From: Epilithonimonas hispanica
GTDB taxonomy: Bacteria; Bacteroidota; Bacteroidia; Flavobacteriales; Weeksellaceae
Assembly (NCBI RefSeq): GCF_003385395.1
Contig: NZ_QNUG01000014.1
Coordinates: 35,952-99,951, forward strand
Direction: 5' to 3'
DNA: 64,000 nt
How positions within the stretch are numbered: position 1 is the first letter of the stretch; every line of letters begins with the position of its first letter. The notes beneath the pieces are model-generated. The model searched no databases, was not told where the DNA came from, and saw only the letters and a program-made list of their open reading frames with translations. Shown piece by piece: positions 42,849 to 51,625 of this stretch. The translations under genes were made by a program, and so were the position numbers.

Positions 42849-43865
42849 ATGCAGCAACATCAGGATTTTTTTGAAGACTACTTAGGAAAAAAATCGATTT
42901 TTTTTAAAGCTTTACCTCAAAGCGGTTCTTCTAGAATCAATTATATTGGTAAATCCGACAATGAGAATTTTGTCATTACTTACAACGAAAACAATCGTGA
43001 GAATGAGGCTTTTTTCTATTTCACAGAACTATTCCAAAGTCTAAATCTCAACACACCGAAGATTTTCAAAATCAATTCTGAAAGAAATCTCTACGTTCAG
43101 GAATTCCTTGGAAACAAAACTCTTTCGGAGATTATCTCTGAAGAAGGATTAACCAATCGTGTAAAAAATCTGGTCAAAAAAAGTCTGGAGAAGCTTTTTG
43201 AACTTCAGACAAAAACTATAGGAAAAGTAGATTTCAGAAACAGTTTCGAATACGAGAGTTATGATGATCTTCCAATCACTCACGATTTATATTATTTCAA
43301 AAACTTTTTTGTGGATATTCTGGAAATCGAATACCACAAGTCATCACTTTTAAAAGAATTTAAAGCAATCTCTGAAAAGATTCAGAAGCTTGTTCCTAAA
43401 ACGTTGATGATTCGGGATTTTCAATCAAGAAATATTTTGGTCAATGATGAAAATGATGTTTTCTTCATCGATTATCAATCTGCAATGGAAGGTCCTGCGA
43501 CTTACGATGTGATCTCGTTTCTCTATCAGGCTAAAGCTAATTTCCCCAATGATTTCAAAGAAGAGATGCTGGATTATTACTTATCATTTTGGAAGGATGA
43601 GACTGATAAAAACAATTTGAAAGAATCATTTAACTGGATGAAACTGATGCGTTTTCTGCAGGTTTTAGGCGCTTATGGATTCAGAGGATTGATTCAGAGA
43701 AAATCTCACTTTTTAGCAAGCATTGAGCAAGGCATTGAAAATATATCTAAATTAAATCAAAACTGGCAAGAAATAGCAGTTGAGTTCCCAGAATTGTACT
43801 TTTTGATTTTGAGATTGACAACTCCAGAGATTAAACAGAAAATTGAAGATTTAATTATTAAATAA
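42849..43865 (+). CDS. APH-family phosphotransferase, possible sugar kinase
   Basis: A 338-residue kinase-like protein of the aminoglycoside/choline phosphotransferase fold. The catalytic loop appears as LMIRDFQSRNILV near 193-205, with Asp and Asn as in Brenner motifs but Arg in the usual His place, followed by the metal Asp in FFIDYQSAMEGPATYDVISFL near 212. This pattern resembles AmgK-type cell wall sugar kinases (N-acetylmuramate/N-acetylglucosamine 1-kinase). The resistance-enzyme option is less likely. Substrate is inferred only. It is monocistronic with a terminator behind it. Confidence 0.82.
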   Translation: MQQHQDFFEDYLGKKSIFFKALPQSGSSRINYIGKSDNENFVITYNENNRENEAFFYFTELFQSLNLNTPKIFKINSERNLYVQEFLGNKTLSEIISEEGLTNRVKNLVKKSLEKLFELQTKTIGKVDFRNSFEYESYDDLPITHDLYYFKNFFVDILEIEYHKSSLLKEFKAISEKIQKLVPKTLMIRDFQSRNILVNDENDVFFIDYQSAMEGPATYDVISFLYQAKANFPNDFKEEMLDYYLSFWKDETDKNNLKESFNWMKLMRFLQVLGAYGFRGLIQRKSHFLASIEQGIENISKLNQNWQEIAVEFPELYFLILRLTTPEIKQKIEDLIIK

Positions 43866-43896
43866 AAAACCTCAGAATGACTTCTGAGGTTTTTCT
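43866..43896. terminator. Bidirectional terminator, phosphotransferase and NlpC/P60 gene
   Basis: A 12-bp stem (43866-43877 with 43882-43893) and 4-nt loop has A- and T-runs on the two sides, between converging genes. Confidence 0.87.
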
Positions 43897-43913
43897 GAAT
43901 ATTTTCAGTCTCT

Positions 43914-44570
43914 CTAATTATTTAAAACACTTAATGTATTTTCTTTTACGATTCGTTTTGCGAATTGAAATTTAGGACCCCAATAGTTATCATCCAATGA
44001 TGAAACCATTACACCTTTTGAAGTCGCTGCGTGGATAAATTTAATCTTACCTTCTGGAGTTACTTCTTCTACAATCCCAACGTGAGATATTCTACCTCTT
44101 CTGTGTGAAAAGAAAACTAAATCTCCTTTTTGTAATTCTGTTCTTTCTACCGCCTCGCCTTCTTGAGATTGGTCTGCTGCCACTCTAGGAAGATCCATTC
44201 CTGCAGCTACTCCAAAAACAGATAAAACAAATGCTGAACAATCTATTCCGCTTCTGGAAGTCCCTCCGTATCTATAAGGAGTTCCTAGGTAACTTTCAGC
44301 TTCGGATAAGATGTTGTCAATTGTATTGCTGTGCATGATTGCATTCTCGATAGCAGATCTTTTGATTTCATCATTGGTATTAGACATAGAAGCTAATACA
44401 CGCTGTCCTTTGTTATTTGAGTTATTGGATACCGCTTTTATATTTACAGAAGCAAATTTGGCATCAGTTTTGTATGTTTGATTGTTAGAAACCACATAGT
44501 TAGAAACACAAGACTGGAGTGTGAAAAACGTGGTCACAAATAAGATATAAACTAGAACTCTTTTCTTCAT
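43914..44570 (-). CDS. NlpC/P60 (C40) family peptidase
   Basis: A 218-residue cell wall hydrolase. The N-terminus is a lipoprotein-like signal with LQSC at about residue 21. Residues about 85-210 form the NlpC/P60 domain, with the catalytic Cys in GIDCSAFVLSVFG near 111, the His in GRISHVGIVEEV near 163 and the third polar residue in FIHAAT near 180. It should cut gamma-D-Glu-diaminopimelate bonds or related links in peptidoglycan at the periplasmic side. It has a -7 promoter box 52 nt upstream. Confidence 0.93.
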   Translation of the reverse strand: MKKRVLVYILFVTTFFTLQSCVSNYVVSNNQTYKTDAKFASVNIKAVSNNSNNKGQRVLASMSNTNDEIKRSAIENAIMHSNTIDNILSEAESYLGTPYRYGGTSRSGIDCSAFVLSVFGVAAGMDLPRVAADQSQEGEAVERTELQKGDLVFFSHRRGRISHVGIVEEVTPEGKIKFIHAATSKGVMVSSLDDNYWGPKFQFAKRIVKENTLSVLNN

Positions 44571-44622
44571 ATATATTTAATTATTCGTGTTAAACTTGAG
44601 GGTTTTTTTTGTCATTGCATAG

Positions 44623-44630
44623 CAAAAATA
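44623..44630 (-). promoter_or_regulatory. -7 promoter box of the NlpC/P60 gene
   Basis: Minus-strand TATTTTTG matches TAnnTTTG, 52 nt before the ATG. Confidence 0.5.
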
Positions 44631-44712
44631 GCCAATACTCACGATAGGGCGTCTGAAATCAAATTCATCGCACTTCAGTTTAACATAATTTAACAGTCTT
44701 TTTTAGAATGTT

Positions 44713-44756
44713 AAAAAAAAACAAACCGCAAAGCCTTTATTTAGACTTTGCGGTTT
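44713..44756 (-). terminator. Terminator of glnN
   Basis: An 11-bp stem (44723-44733 with 44746-44756) is followed on the minus strand by a U-run from the plus-strand A-run at 44713-44721. Confidence 0.85.
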
Positions 44757-44794
44757 CATTTTTTATTAAGATTCTTTAACTTTTTAGAAATTGT

Positions 44795-46993
44795 CTATCT
44801 AGTAAATAACAATTCTCTATATTTTGTCATTGGCCAAAGTTCATCATCAACCATCATTTCCAAAGCATCAGAAGCCTCTCTAATGTTCTCAAATAACGGG
44901 ATTACTTTGTTGCAATATTCTTCAGCTTGTTTCTGGCTTCCTGCTGTATTTTTAGCCTTTTCTTTAGCAGATAAAAGGTTATCAACACCTACTTTTATTT
45001 GAGAAACATTTCCAGAAATATTAGTAATCAAATCCAATTGTTCTTTCGCCAAAGTCTTGAATTCTTTATCCGAGAAAATTTCTTTCAACCCTTTTACGTT
45101 CTCAATTAATCTGTTTTGATAATTAAGCGCAGCAGGAATGATGTGGTTTCTTGCGATGTCAGCTAAAACTCTAGCTTCGATATCAATTACCGTGGAATAT
45201 TTCTCTAATTTAATTTCGTTTCTAGCTTCAAACTCTCTGTGGGAATAGATTCCTAGTTCCTCATAAAGCTCAACGAATTTTTGGTCTAATTCCTTTTTAA
45301 GCGCTTCTGGAGTTGTCTTCAAGTTATTAAGACCTCTTTTCCCTGCTTCTTTTGCCCAATCATCAGAATATCCATCACCTTCGAACATAATGTTTTTAGA
45401 CTGCTTGATATATTCTCTAAGGATATTGAAAATAGCTTCGTCTTTCTTAAGTCCTTTTTCAATTAAGGCATCTACTTCAACCTTGAAAGTTCTTAATTGT
45501 TTTGCAGCAATAACGTTCATTACAGTCATTACTTCCGCACAGTTTGCAGAAGAACCAACCGCTCTGATTTCGAATTTGTTTCCTGTAAATGCAAATGGAG
45601 AAGTTCTATTTCTATCGGTGTTATCTAAAAGAATTTCAGGGATTTTCCCAACTACATTCAGTTTCAATTCTGTTTTTTCTTCAGGAGATAATTTTCCGTC
45701 CGTTACTTTTTCTAATTCTTCCAAAACTCCAAACAACTGACTTCCAATGAATGCAGAAATAATCGCCGGTGGCGCTTCATTAGCTCCCAATCTGTGGTCG
45801 TTGCTTGCAGATGCAATTGAAGCCCTTAACAAATCAGCATAATCGTGAACTGCTTTCAAAGTATTAACAAAGAAAGTCAAGAACTGAAGGTTTTTCTTTG
45901 GATTTTTTCCAGGGCTCAAAAGGTTTTCACCTGTATCCGTTCCAAGAGACCAGTTGTTATGTTTTCCACTTCCGTTAACTCCGGCAAATGGTTTTTCGTG
46001 AAACAAAATATGGAAGTGATGCTTATGTGCAATTCTCGCCATAATATCCATTAATAATGAATTGTGGTCAACCGCAACGTTCGCTTCTTCAAACATTGGA
46101 GCCAACTCGAATTGGTTAGGCGCCACCTCATTGTGACGAGTCGTTACAGGAATTCCCAACTTCATACATTCTATTTCCAATTCCTTCATATAGTTCATCA
46201 CTCTTGTAGGAATAGAGCCAAAATAATGGTCATCCAACTGTTGTCCTTTTGCAGGAGAATGTCCTAACAAAGTTTTTCCAGTCAAAACCAAATCTGGTCT
46301 GGATTGATACAAAGCTGTATCTACCAAGAAATATTCTTGTTCCCAACCTAATGTTGGAGAAACTTTGGTTACATTTTTATCGAAGTAAGACTTCATTACA
46401 TCTGTAGCCGCTTCGTCAACAGCATTCAGCGCTCTTAACAAAGGGGTTTTATTATCTAATGCTTCTCCTGTATAAGAAATAAAAATGGAAGGAATACAAA
46501 GCGTAGTCCCCATAATGAAAGCTGGAGAAGTTGGGTCCCAAGCGGTATAACCTCTAGCTTCGAAAGTATTTCTAATCCCACCATTCGGGAAAGAAGAAGC
46601 GTCTGGCTCTTGTTGAATCAACATTCCACCACTGAATCTCTCAATCGCTCTACCACCTTCGATTGGCGTGAAGAAAGAATCGTGTTTTTCTGCAGTTGCA
46701 CCTGTCAACGGCTGAAACCAGTGCGTGTAATGCGTCACACCTTTTGACAAAGCCCAATCTTTCATAGCCACCGCCACCTGATCTGCAATATGTCTCTGGA
46801 TTTTTGTTCCTTTTTTAATCGCATCCAAAATAGAATTGAATGCTTCTTTTGTTAAATATTCTCTCATTGTCTCTTCTGAGAATACATTCTGACAAAACAA
46901 TTCGGATAGTTTTGCAGGAACTTCTATGAAATTATCTCTTCTATAATTTCTAAAAGGAAGCTCAGCCAAGGCTTTAAATCTTAATGTTGACAT
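44795..46993 (-). CDS. glnN: Glutamine synthetase type III
   Basis: A 732-residue GSIII, the large form common in Bacteroidetes and cyanobacteria, joining ammonia and glutamate with ATP. The GSIII-specific N-terminus contains the THWFQPLTGATAEKHDSF segment near 81-98. Catalytic segments include the LGWEQEYFLVD metal motif near 210, ATP-site NNWSLGTDTGENLLSPG near 345, and NRTSPFAFTGNKFEIRAVGSSA near 470. Length is typical. It is monocistronic and divergent from the gene at 47364, with a -7 box 24 nt upstream. No PII or glnR gene lies nearby. Confidence 0.96.
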   Translation of the reverse strand: MSTLRFKALAELPFRNYRRDNFIEVPAKLSELFCQNVFSEETMREYLTKEAFNSILDAIKKGTKIQRHIADQVAVAMKDWALSKGVTHYTHWFQPLTGATAEKHDSFFTPIEGGRAIERFSGGMLIQQEPDASSFPNGGIRNTFEARGYTAWDPTSPAFIMGTTLCIPSIFISYTGEALDNKTPLLRALNAVDEAATDVMKSYFDKNVTKVSPTLGWEQEYFLVDTALYQSRPDLVLTGKTLLGHSPAKGQQLDDHYFGSIPTRVMNYMKELEIECMKLGIPVTTRHNEVAPNQFELAPMFEEANVAVDHNSLLMDIMARIAHKHHFHILFHEKPFAGVNGSGKHNNWSLGTDTGENLLSPGKNPKKNLQFLTFFVNTLKAVHDYADLLRASIASASNDHRLGANEAPPAIISAFIGSQLFGVLEELEKVTDGKLSPEEKTELKLNVVGKIPEILLDNTDRNRTSPFAFTGNKFEIRAVGSSANCAEVMTVMNVIAAKQLRTFKVEVDALIEKGLKKDEAIFNILREYIKQSKNIMFEGDGYSDDWAKEAGKRGLNNLKTTPEALKKELDQKFVELYEELGIYSHREFEARNEIKLEKYSTVIDIEARVLADIARNHIIPAALNYQNRLIENVKGLKEIFSDKEFKTLAKEQLDLITNISGNVSQIKVGVDNLLSAKEKAKNTAGSQKQAEEYCNKVIPLFENIREASDALEMMVDDELWPMTKYRELLFTR

Positions 46994-47017
46994 AAAAGTG
47001 TGTTATTTTAAACAGGG

Positions 47018-47025
47018 CAAATCTA
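47018..47025 (-). promoter_or_regulatory. -7 promoter box of glnN
   Basis: Minus-strand TAGATTTG matches TAnnTTTG, 24 nt before the glnN ATG. Confidence 0.6.
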
Positions 47026-47309
47026 CAAAAAATACAATTCAAATAATATGACCCCCTTAAAAATTAACGCTATTTACAACTAATATTAACACATTAATTA
47101 ACACAACCCCAATTTTCAACGCATTATAGAATTTATCTAATAAAATTTCACATTTAATAAATGTTATCAAAATATGAAGAAAATTTATTTTCACTTTTAT
47201 TTTAGGATATAAGTAGGAAAGTTTAATTTTAAAAACTAATACTAATCAACAATCCGAAACCCAGTAAAAGAAAACAAACTCCTGAAATTCAATCAATTAA
47301 TCATTCAAT

Positions 47310-47338
47310 TTTGATTTCAAATAAAATTCATATCTTTG
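47310..47338 (+). promoter_or_regulatory. Promoter of the DUF6909-like gene
   Basis: TTTG (47310-47313) and TATCTTTG (47331-47338) are separated by 17 nt, matching both parts of the Bacteroidetes promoter. The ATG is 25 nt downstream. Confidence 0.65.
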
Positions 47339-47363
47339 TAGACTTTTACAAAAATTTTAATAT

Positions 47364-49031
47364 ATGGCAAATTCAAGAGCAAGAGAAACCACAGAAGCTA
47401 TCGAAAGACTATATGTCTCAATGAGACACTTATTCTACAGAGGATTTTTCAAACCTTCAGGAGTTTCGGGTGAGTCATTAAGAAAACTCTTAATGGTTAT
47501 CAATCCGGAAATCTACGGAAGTATGAGCGTTCCCAATAAGATAGAACTGGACGGTTTGCTTTATGTTCTTGACCGTCTTCCGGAAGGTATTGAGGAATGT
47601 TCTTTTATTCACTTAACCTCAGATGAAGGTTTTGACAAAGGAAGTTTTGAACCAATCGTTCCAAAGAAAAGACGTAGAAACTGCTACAGAATCGATGAAC
47701 ACCAGATGAACATCGAGGTTCTTTTGGGTCGTTCTGAGATTTATGATATTTTGACTCACTTAACTTTCCTTTATCTGGAAGCTGACAAAATCAGAAATAT
47801 CGGTTTTGATTTGACTGATGGAGGAAGACCTAGACGCACTTGGAAAATCATCGAAGAAGTTGCAAAAGGAGAAAAAAAATACAGCAGAAAAGAAAAAGAA
47901 GTTGCATTGATTCATCTTTCTTCTTTCCTAGGAAGAACTTTTGATGAAACTCTAAATGCTTATAACAACTTCGGTGACGATAAAAACCCGGATCGTTTGT
48001 TCAAAATCATCTATTGGATGGGACAAATAAGTTTCGAGGATTGGAAAGAAGTGAGAGAAAGAGAAATCCATTTCTCAGCAATTCTTCAAGAGAGAGTTGG
48101 ACATCACCTTTTTGGAGAAAGATGGGCAAACAAAATCAAAAAAGTTCTTGTTGAAAATGACCTTCATATGCGTCCGCTTCACATCATCAGCGCGAATATG
48201 CACTCGGTGAAAAATATGGTTTTTGCCAATGACGCTCTTAATAAAAAGGGAACCAAAGAAGTTGATTACAAATTATTCGCTGACATCAGTAACAAGAAAG
48301 ACCTTCAGGAAAAAGTTCTTGACCACGCCTTGAAAGAAGGAATGATTTACATCGATGATAACAGCGGAAGTAATATTGATGTTCAAATCATCGATCTTGC
48401 TAAAACTGAACTTAAAAATACGGTTTTCGCTAATCAAAAATATAAAGGCGATGATGTGATTCTGGTTTTTGATTATGCTTTCGGAGAACAAGCTTTCGAA
48501 GTAATGGACGAATTGTTAAGACCTTACGAAGTGAACGGCGAAGTTTATATGATGAAGGTGAAATCGGTTTCGATAATGGGTAAAGCGGGAATTTTAACAG
48601 GAGGAAAAGGCGACATTATGATTCCAACGTCTCATATTTTCGAAGGAACTGCCGACAACTACGTTTTCGAAAACGCTTTGAAAGCTACAGATTTTGTAGA
48701 TGATGAGGTTAAATCTTTTGAAGGACCAATGGTTACGGTTTTAGGAACATCACTTCAGAATAAAGATATCCTTTCTTACTTTATGACGACGTCTTGGAAA
48801 GCAATCGGACTAGAAATGGAAGGAGCGCATTATCAAAAAGCAATTCAGGTGGCAAGTAAAATTCGTCATCATATTTCTCCGGATTTGTTTGTGATGTACG
48901 CTTATTACGCTTCGGACAATCCATTGGAAACAGGAAGTACATTATCTTCCGGCGGACTTGGACTCACAGGTGTAAAACCTACTTATATGATTACTCATAA
49001 AATCATCGAGAAAATTCTTGAGAAGAAATAA
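47364..49031 (+). CDS. DUF6909-like protein with nucleoside-phosphorylase-type C-terminal domain
   Basis: A 555-residue cytoplasmic protein that I match, from memory and with reserve, to the flavobacterial DUF6909 family. Residues 1 to about 340 are charged and helical with no known motif (MRHLFYRGFFKPSGVSGESL near 20). The C-terminal 200 residues look like the NP-I fold of purine nucleoside phosphorylases and nucleosidases: MGKAGILTGGKGDIMIPTS near 408-426, GLEMEGAHY near 481-489 and YYASDNPL near 513-520. These match the Gly loop, the EMEG ribose-binding motif and the catalytic Asp. It may act on a nucleoside or nucleotide. It is monocistronic with its own promoter and terminator. Confidence 0.7.
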   Translation: MANSRARETTEAIERLYVSMRHLFYRGFFKPSGVSGESLRKLLMVINPEIYGSMSVPNKIELDGLLYVLDRLPEGIEECSFIHLTSDEGFDKGSFEPIVPKKRRRNCYRIDEHQMNIEVLLGRSEIYDILTHLTFLYLEADKIRNIGFDLTDGGRPRRTWKIIEEVAKGEKKYSRKEKEVALIHLSSFLGRTFDETLNAYNNFGDDKNPDRLFKIIYWMGQISFEDWKEVREREIHFSAILQERVGHHLFGERWANKIKKVLVENDLHMRPLHIISANMHSVKNMVFANDALNKKGTKEVDYKLFADISNKKDLQEKVLDHALKEGMIYIDDNSGSNIDVQIIDLAKTELKNTVFANQKYKGDDVILVFDYAFGEQAFEVMDELLRPYEVNGEVYMMKVKSVSIMGKAGILTGGKGDIMIPTSHIFEGTADNYVFENALKATDFVDDEVKSFEGPMVTVLGTSLQNKDILSYFMTTSWKAIGLEMEGAHYQKAIQVASKIRHHISPDLFVMYAYYASDNPLETGSTLSSGGLGLTGVKPTYMITHKIIEKILEKK

Positions 49032-49038
49032 AATTGAG

Positions 49039-49067
49039 AGCCTCCGATTTGGAGGCTTTTTTGTTTT
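49039..49067 (+). terminator. Terminator of the DUF6909-like gene
   Basis: A 7-bp GC-rich stem (49039-49045 with 49051-49057) is followed by a T-run. Confidence 0.87.
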
Positions 49068-49071
49068 TTAA

Positions 49072-49141
49072 ATCTCGCAGATTGTTCTGATTTTGCAGAT
49101 TCATTTTTATTGAAATCAGCGCCATCTGTAAAATCAGCGAG
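49072..49141. repeat. Inverted nonad word array before DUF445
   Basis: 9-nt words in phase: ATCTCGCAG, ATTGTTCTG, ATTTTGCAG, ATTCATTTT, then after a 7-nt centre ATCAGCGCC, ATCTGTAAA, ATCAGCGAG. The right words read as reverse complements of the left (CGCAGAT-type against ATCAGCG-type). It lies between the terminator and the DUF445 stop. Confidence 0.75.
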
Positions 49142-49152
49142 AAAATTAAATT

Positions 49153-50394
49153 CTATATAAAATTAGCAATCGTATAAATAAGCAAACCAACCAATCCACC
49201 AACAATAGTTCCGTTGATTCGGATGAATTGTAAATCTTTTCCAACTTCTAATTCCAATTTTCGACTTAGCTCTTTTCCTTCCCAATCTCCGACCGTTGTA
49301 CTGATAAGCTCGCCAAAATTCTTCGTGTTTTTCAGAATGTATTTATAAGCTGTAACTCTTACCCAATGGTCGATTCGGTTTTGGAATTGTTCATCATTTT
49401 GAAGATTGAAAACAAACTCGCTGATATTTTTTCTGAAGTAAGATTTCATTTTAGAATCTTCTTCGGACAATTCTTTGATTAATGACGATTTCAGCGATTG
49501 CCAAATGTCGGATGAATATTGTTTCAGTTTATCGCTATGAAGAAAATCAGATTTGATGGATTCAAATTCTGTTTCCCATTTTGGTTCATCTTTCAGTTCT
49601 TGAGAAAAATCAAGAATTTTATTGGTGATTTCTGCTCGTAATGGGTGATTGAGATTTTCTTCAACTTCGAGGAAATAATCACTTAAACCTTTTGTAATTT
49701 TCTCTGCAATCTTATTATCAACAGATTTTGGAATCAGAAAAAAACTCTCCTTTCCAACTCTTTCGGAAACCATATCCTCATTTTCCAGAATATAATTTTT
49801 GATTTGAGAACTTAGATTGGTAATGATTTTCTGATGGTCATTTTTATTAAGAAGATATTCGATTCCGTTTCCGATGACTGAATTTAATTTGATAGAATCC
49901 GTCATTTCCTCAGCTTTATTTGAAATGAAATTCACAACGGATTCACCATCTAATTTATTAATAATATCTTTAATGATTGAAGACAATTCATTAATCAAAA
50001 CATCTTGATTCCTTTCCTTAGAAAGCCAATCGCCAACATAAACCGAAACTTTTAGTTTTTGAATATATGGTCTGATATTTTGAGGGGAAAGAAAATTATC
50101 AACCACAAAATTCCCGAGATTGTCCCCGATTTTTTCTTTAGAATTTTCAATCAAATTGGTATGTGGAATTTTAAGACCTAACGGATAATTGAAAAGCGCC
50201 GTCACAGCAAACCAATCTGCCAAAGCCCCAACCATAGCAGCTTCCGAAAACGCCCGGATGTAGCCGATCCAATGTGAAGAATTTTCTTTTTGCAAAATTG
50301 TCATCGATATGAAAGTAACCGCCATCAGAATAAACAATCCTGTTGCCAATGTTTTATACCGCTTGAGTTGCTGTTTTTTCAATTCATCATTCAT
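49153..50394 (-). CDS. DUF445 family membrane protein
   Basis: A 413-residue DUF445 protein. An N-terminal membrane helix (about 14-30) is followed by the family segment IRAFSEAAMVGALADWFAVTALF near 43-65 and GLKIPHTNLIENSKEKIGDNLGNFV near 73-97. A long helical middle follows, and a glycine-rich membrane helix ends the protein (GTIVGGLVGLLIYTIANFI). The E. coli relative is YjiN. The function is unknown. It is monocistronic and divergent from the serine hydrolase gene, with a -7 box 29 nt upstream. Confidence 0.92.
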   Translation of the reverse strand: MNDELKKQQLKRYKTLATGLFILMAVTFISMTILQKENSSHWIGYIRAFSEAAMVGALADWFAVTALFNYPLGLKIPHTNLIENSKEKIGDNLGNFVVDNFLSPQNIRPYIQKLKVSVYVGDWLSKERNQDVLINELSSIIKDIINKLDGESVVNFISNKAEEMTDSIKLNSVIGNGIEYLLNKNDHQKIITNLSSQIKNYILENEDMVSERVGKESFFLIPKSVDNKIAEKITKGLSDYFLEVEENLNHPLRAEITNKILDFSQELKDEPKWETEFESIKSDFLHSDKLKQYSSDIWQSLKSSLIKELSEEDSKMKSYFRKNISEFVFNLQNDEQFQNRIDHWVRVTAYKYILKNTKNFGELISTTVGDWEGKELSRKLELEVGKDLQFIRINGTIVGGLVGLLIYTIANFI

Positions 50395-50423
50395 AAATCC
50401 GGAAAATCGAAAATCATTCCAAA

Positions 50424-50431
50424 CAAAATTA
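50424..50431 (-). promoter_or_regulatory. -7 promoter box of the DUF445 gene
   Basis: Minus-strand TAATTTTG matches TAnnTTTG, 29 nt before the ATG. Confidence 0.55.
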
Positions 50432-50479
50432 TTGATATTTGGGGAAAATAAATTTATTTTTACAAGAAAGTATTTTCCA

Positions 50480-51625
50480 ATGTTGAAAAGAGTTCTGAAT
50501 ATTTTCCTTTTAATAATCGCATCCGTTATCGTCCTTATTTATATCACTGGGTACAATTATCTTTTCCGTGGAATCAAATCAACCTATCTGCGAGGCGAAT
50601 CCAACTCAACTATAGATGACGGAAAACTTTTTCCTTCAAAAATTATCTCCAAAGGCATCCCAAAACCTTGGCCGATTGACATCAATTATAATAAACAAAA
50701 ACTCTCTTCCGAGCTTGAGAAACAATTGATAGAAACAGAGTCGGTTTCATTTTTGGTCATTCAGAAAGGGAAAATTCTGCAAGAACATTATTGGGATAGT
50801 TATAATAAAACAACGCCTAGCAATTCCTTCTCTATGGCAAAAGCTATTACCGTATTATTATTAGGAAAAGCTATTGATGATGGAAGAATCCAGGGACTTA
50901 ATCAACATTTTTCAGACTTTTATCCTGATTTTTCAAATAATGATTTTGGAAAAAAACTCACTTTAGGCAATCTCGCGTCAATGGAAGCTGGGTTGGATTG
51001 GGACGAAGATGGTAGCAATCCTTTTGGACCCAACGCAAAAGCTTATTATGGGTTTTCTTTATCCGATGTTGTTTTTAATAAGAAACTAAAACAGAATCCT
51101 GGAGAAAAATTTGAATATCAAAGTGGCACAACCCAACTATTAGGATTTGCAGTTGGAAAATCTATAGGAACAAGTCTCTCCGAATATGCATCTGCAAAAT
51201 TTTGGAAACCTCTGGGCATGGAACAGAATGCAAAATGGTCAACCGATGACTTGGGCGTAGAAAAATCGTTTTGCTGTATCCAATCCAACGCAAGAGATTT
51301 TGCAAAAATTGGCTCTTTACTTTTAAATCGAGGAAAATTCAATGATATTCCTTTAATTAATGAAAATTTTGTAGACCAAATGACAACACCATCGGAACAT
51401 TCTAAAGGTGCTTACGGAATGGGATTATGGACAAATTACGATTCTAATATTCATCACTATTATATGTGGGGGCTCCACGGTCAATTTGTGATTATGGTTC
51501 CCAAATACGATATGATAATTGTAAGATTAGGAGAAAAAGAAAATCCTCTAAAAGACTCTAAAAACCGTCCAAAAGTTGTAGAGTTTTATATTAATGAAGC
51601 TTTGAAATTGGCTAATAAAAACTAA
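50480..51625 (+). CDS. Serine hydrolase, beta-lactamase/class C esterase family
   Basis: A 381-residue member of the class C beta-lactamase / 6-aminohexanoate hydrolase family. A membrane anchor or signal (about 5-25) opens the protein. The catalytic SxxK is SMAK within NSFSMAKAITVLLLG near 118-121. The tyrosine motif follows as FEYQSGTTQLLG near 213, and HGQF near 336 corresponds to the third motif. It probably acts on esters or amides in the periplasm. The ATG at 50480 is chosen; a longer frame from 50309 would overlap DUF445. Its stop overlaps the stop of the converging TetR gene by 4 nt. Confidence 0.88.
   Translation: MLKRVLNIFLLIIASVIVLIYITGYNYLFRGIKSTYLRGESNSTIDDGKLFPSKIISKGIPKPWPIDINYNKQKLSSELEKQLIETESVSFLVIQKGKILQEHYWDSYNKTTPSNSFSMAKAITVLLLGKAIDDGRIQGLNQHFSDFYPDFSNNDFGKKLTLGNLASMEAGLDWDEDGSNPFGPNAKAYYGFSLSDVVFNKKLKQNPGEKFEYQSGTTQLLGFAVGKSIGTSLSEYASAKFWKPLGMEQNAKWSTDDLGVEKSFCCIQSNARDFAKIGSLLLNRGKFNDIPLINENFVDQMTTPSEHSKGAYGMGLWTNYDSNIHHYYMWGLHGQFVIMVPKYDMIIVRLGEKENPLKDSKNRPKVVEFYINEALKLANKN

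Larger units (their letters stand above)
46994..47363. other. Divergent regulatory spacer glnN / 47364 gene
   Basis: This 370-bp AT-rich spacer has a -7 box for each flanking gene near its ends. The middle part (about 47030-47300) shows no ORF, hairpin or repeat that I can support. Its length leaves room for nitrogen-dependent control of glnN. Confidence 0.5.

Noticed and set aside
42849..43865. Aminoglycoside resistance gene
   Set aside because: The fold matches APH enzymes, but the catalytic loop has Arg in place of the usual His and the context is cell envelope genes, so a sugar kinase-like role fits better.
50309..50479. 57-codon extension of the serine hydrolase
   Set aside because: It overlaps the divergent DUF445 gene and its promoter, and the ATG at 50480 directly precedes the membrane anchor.
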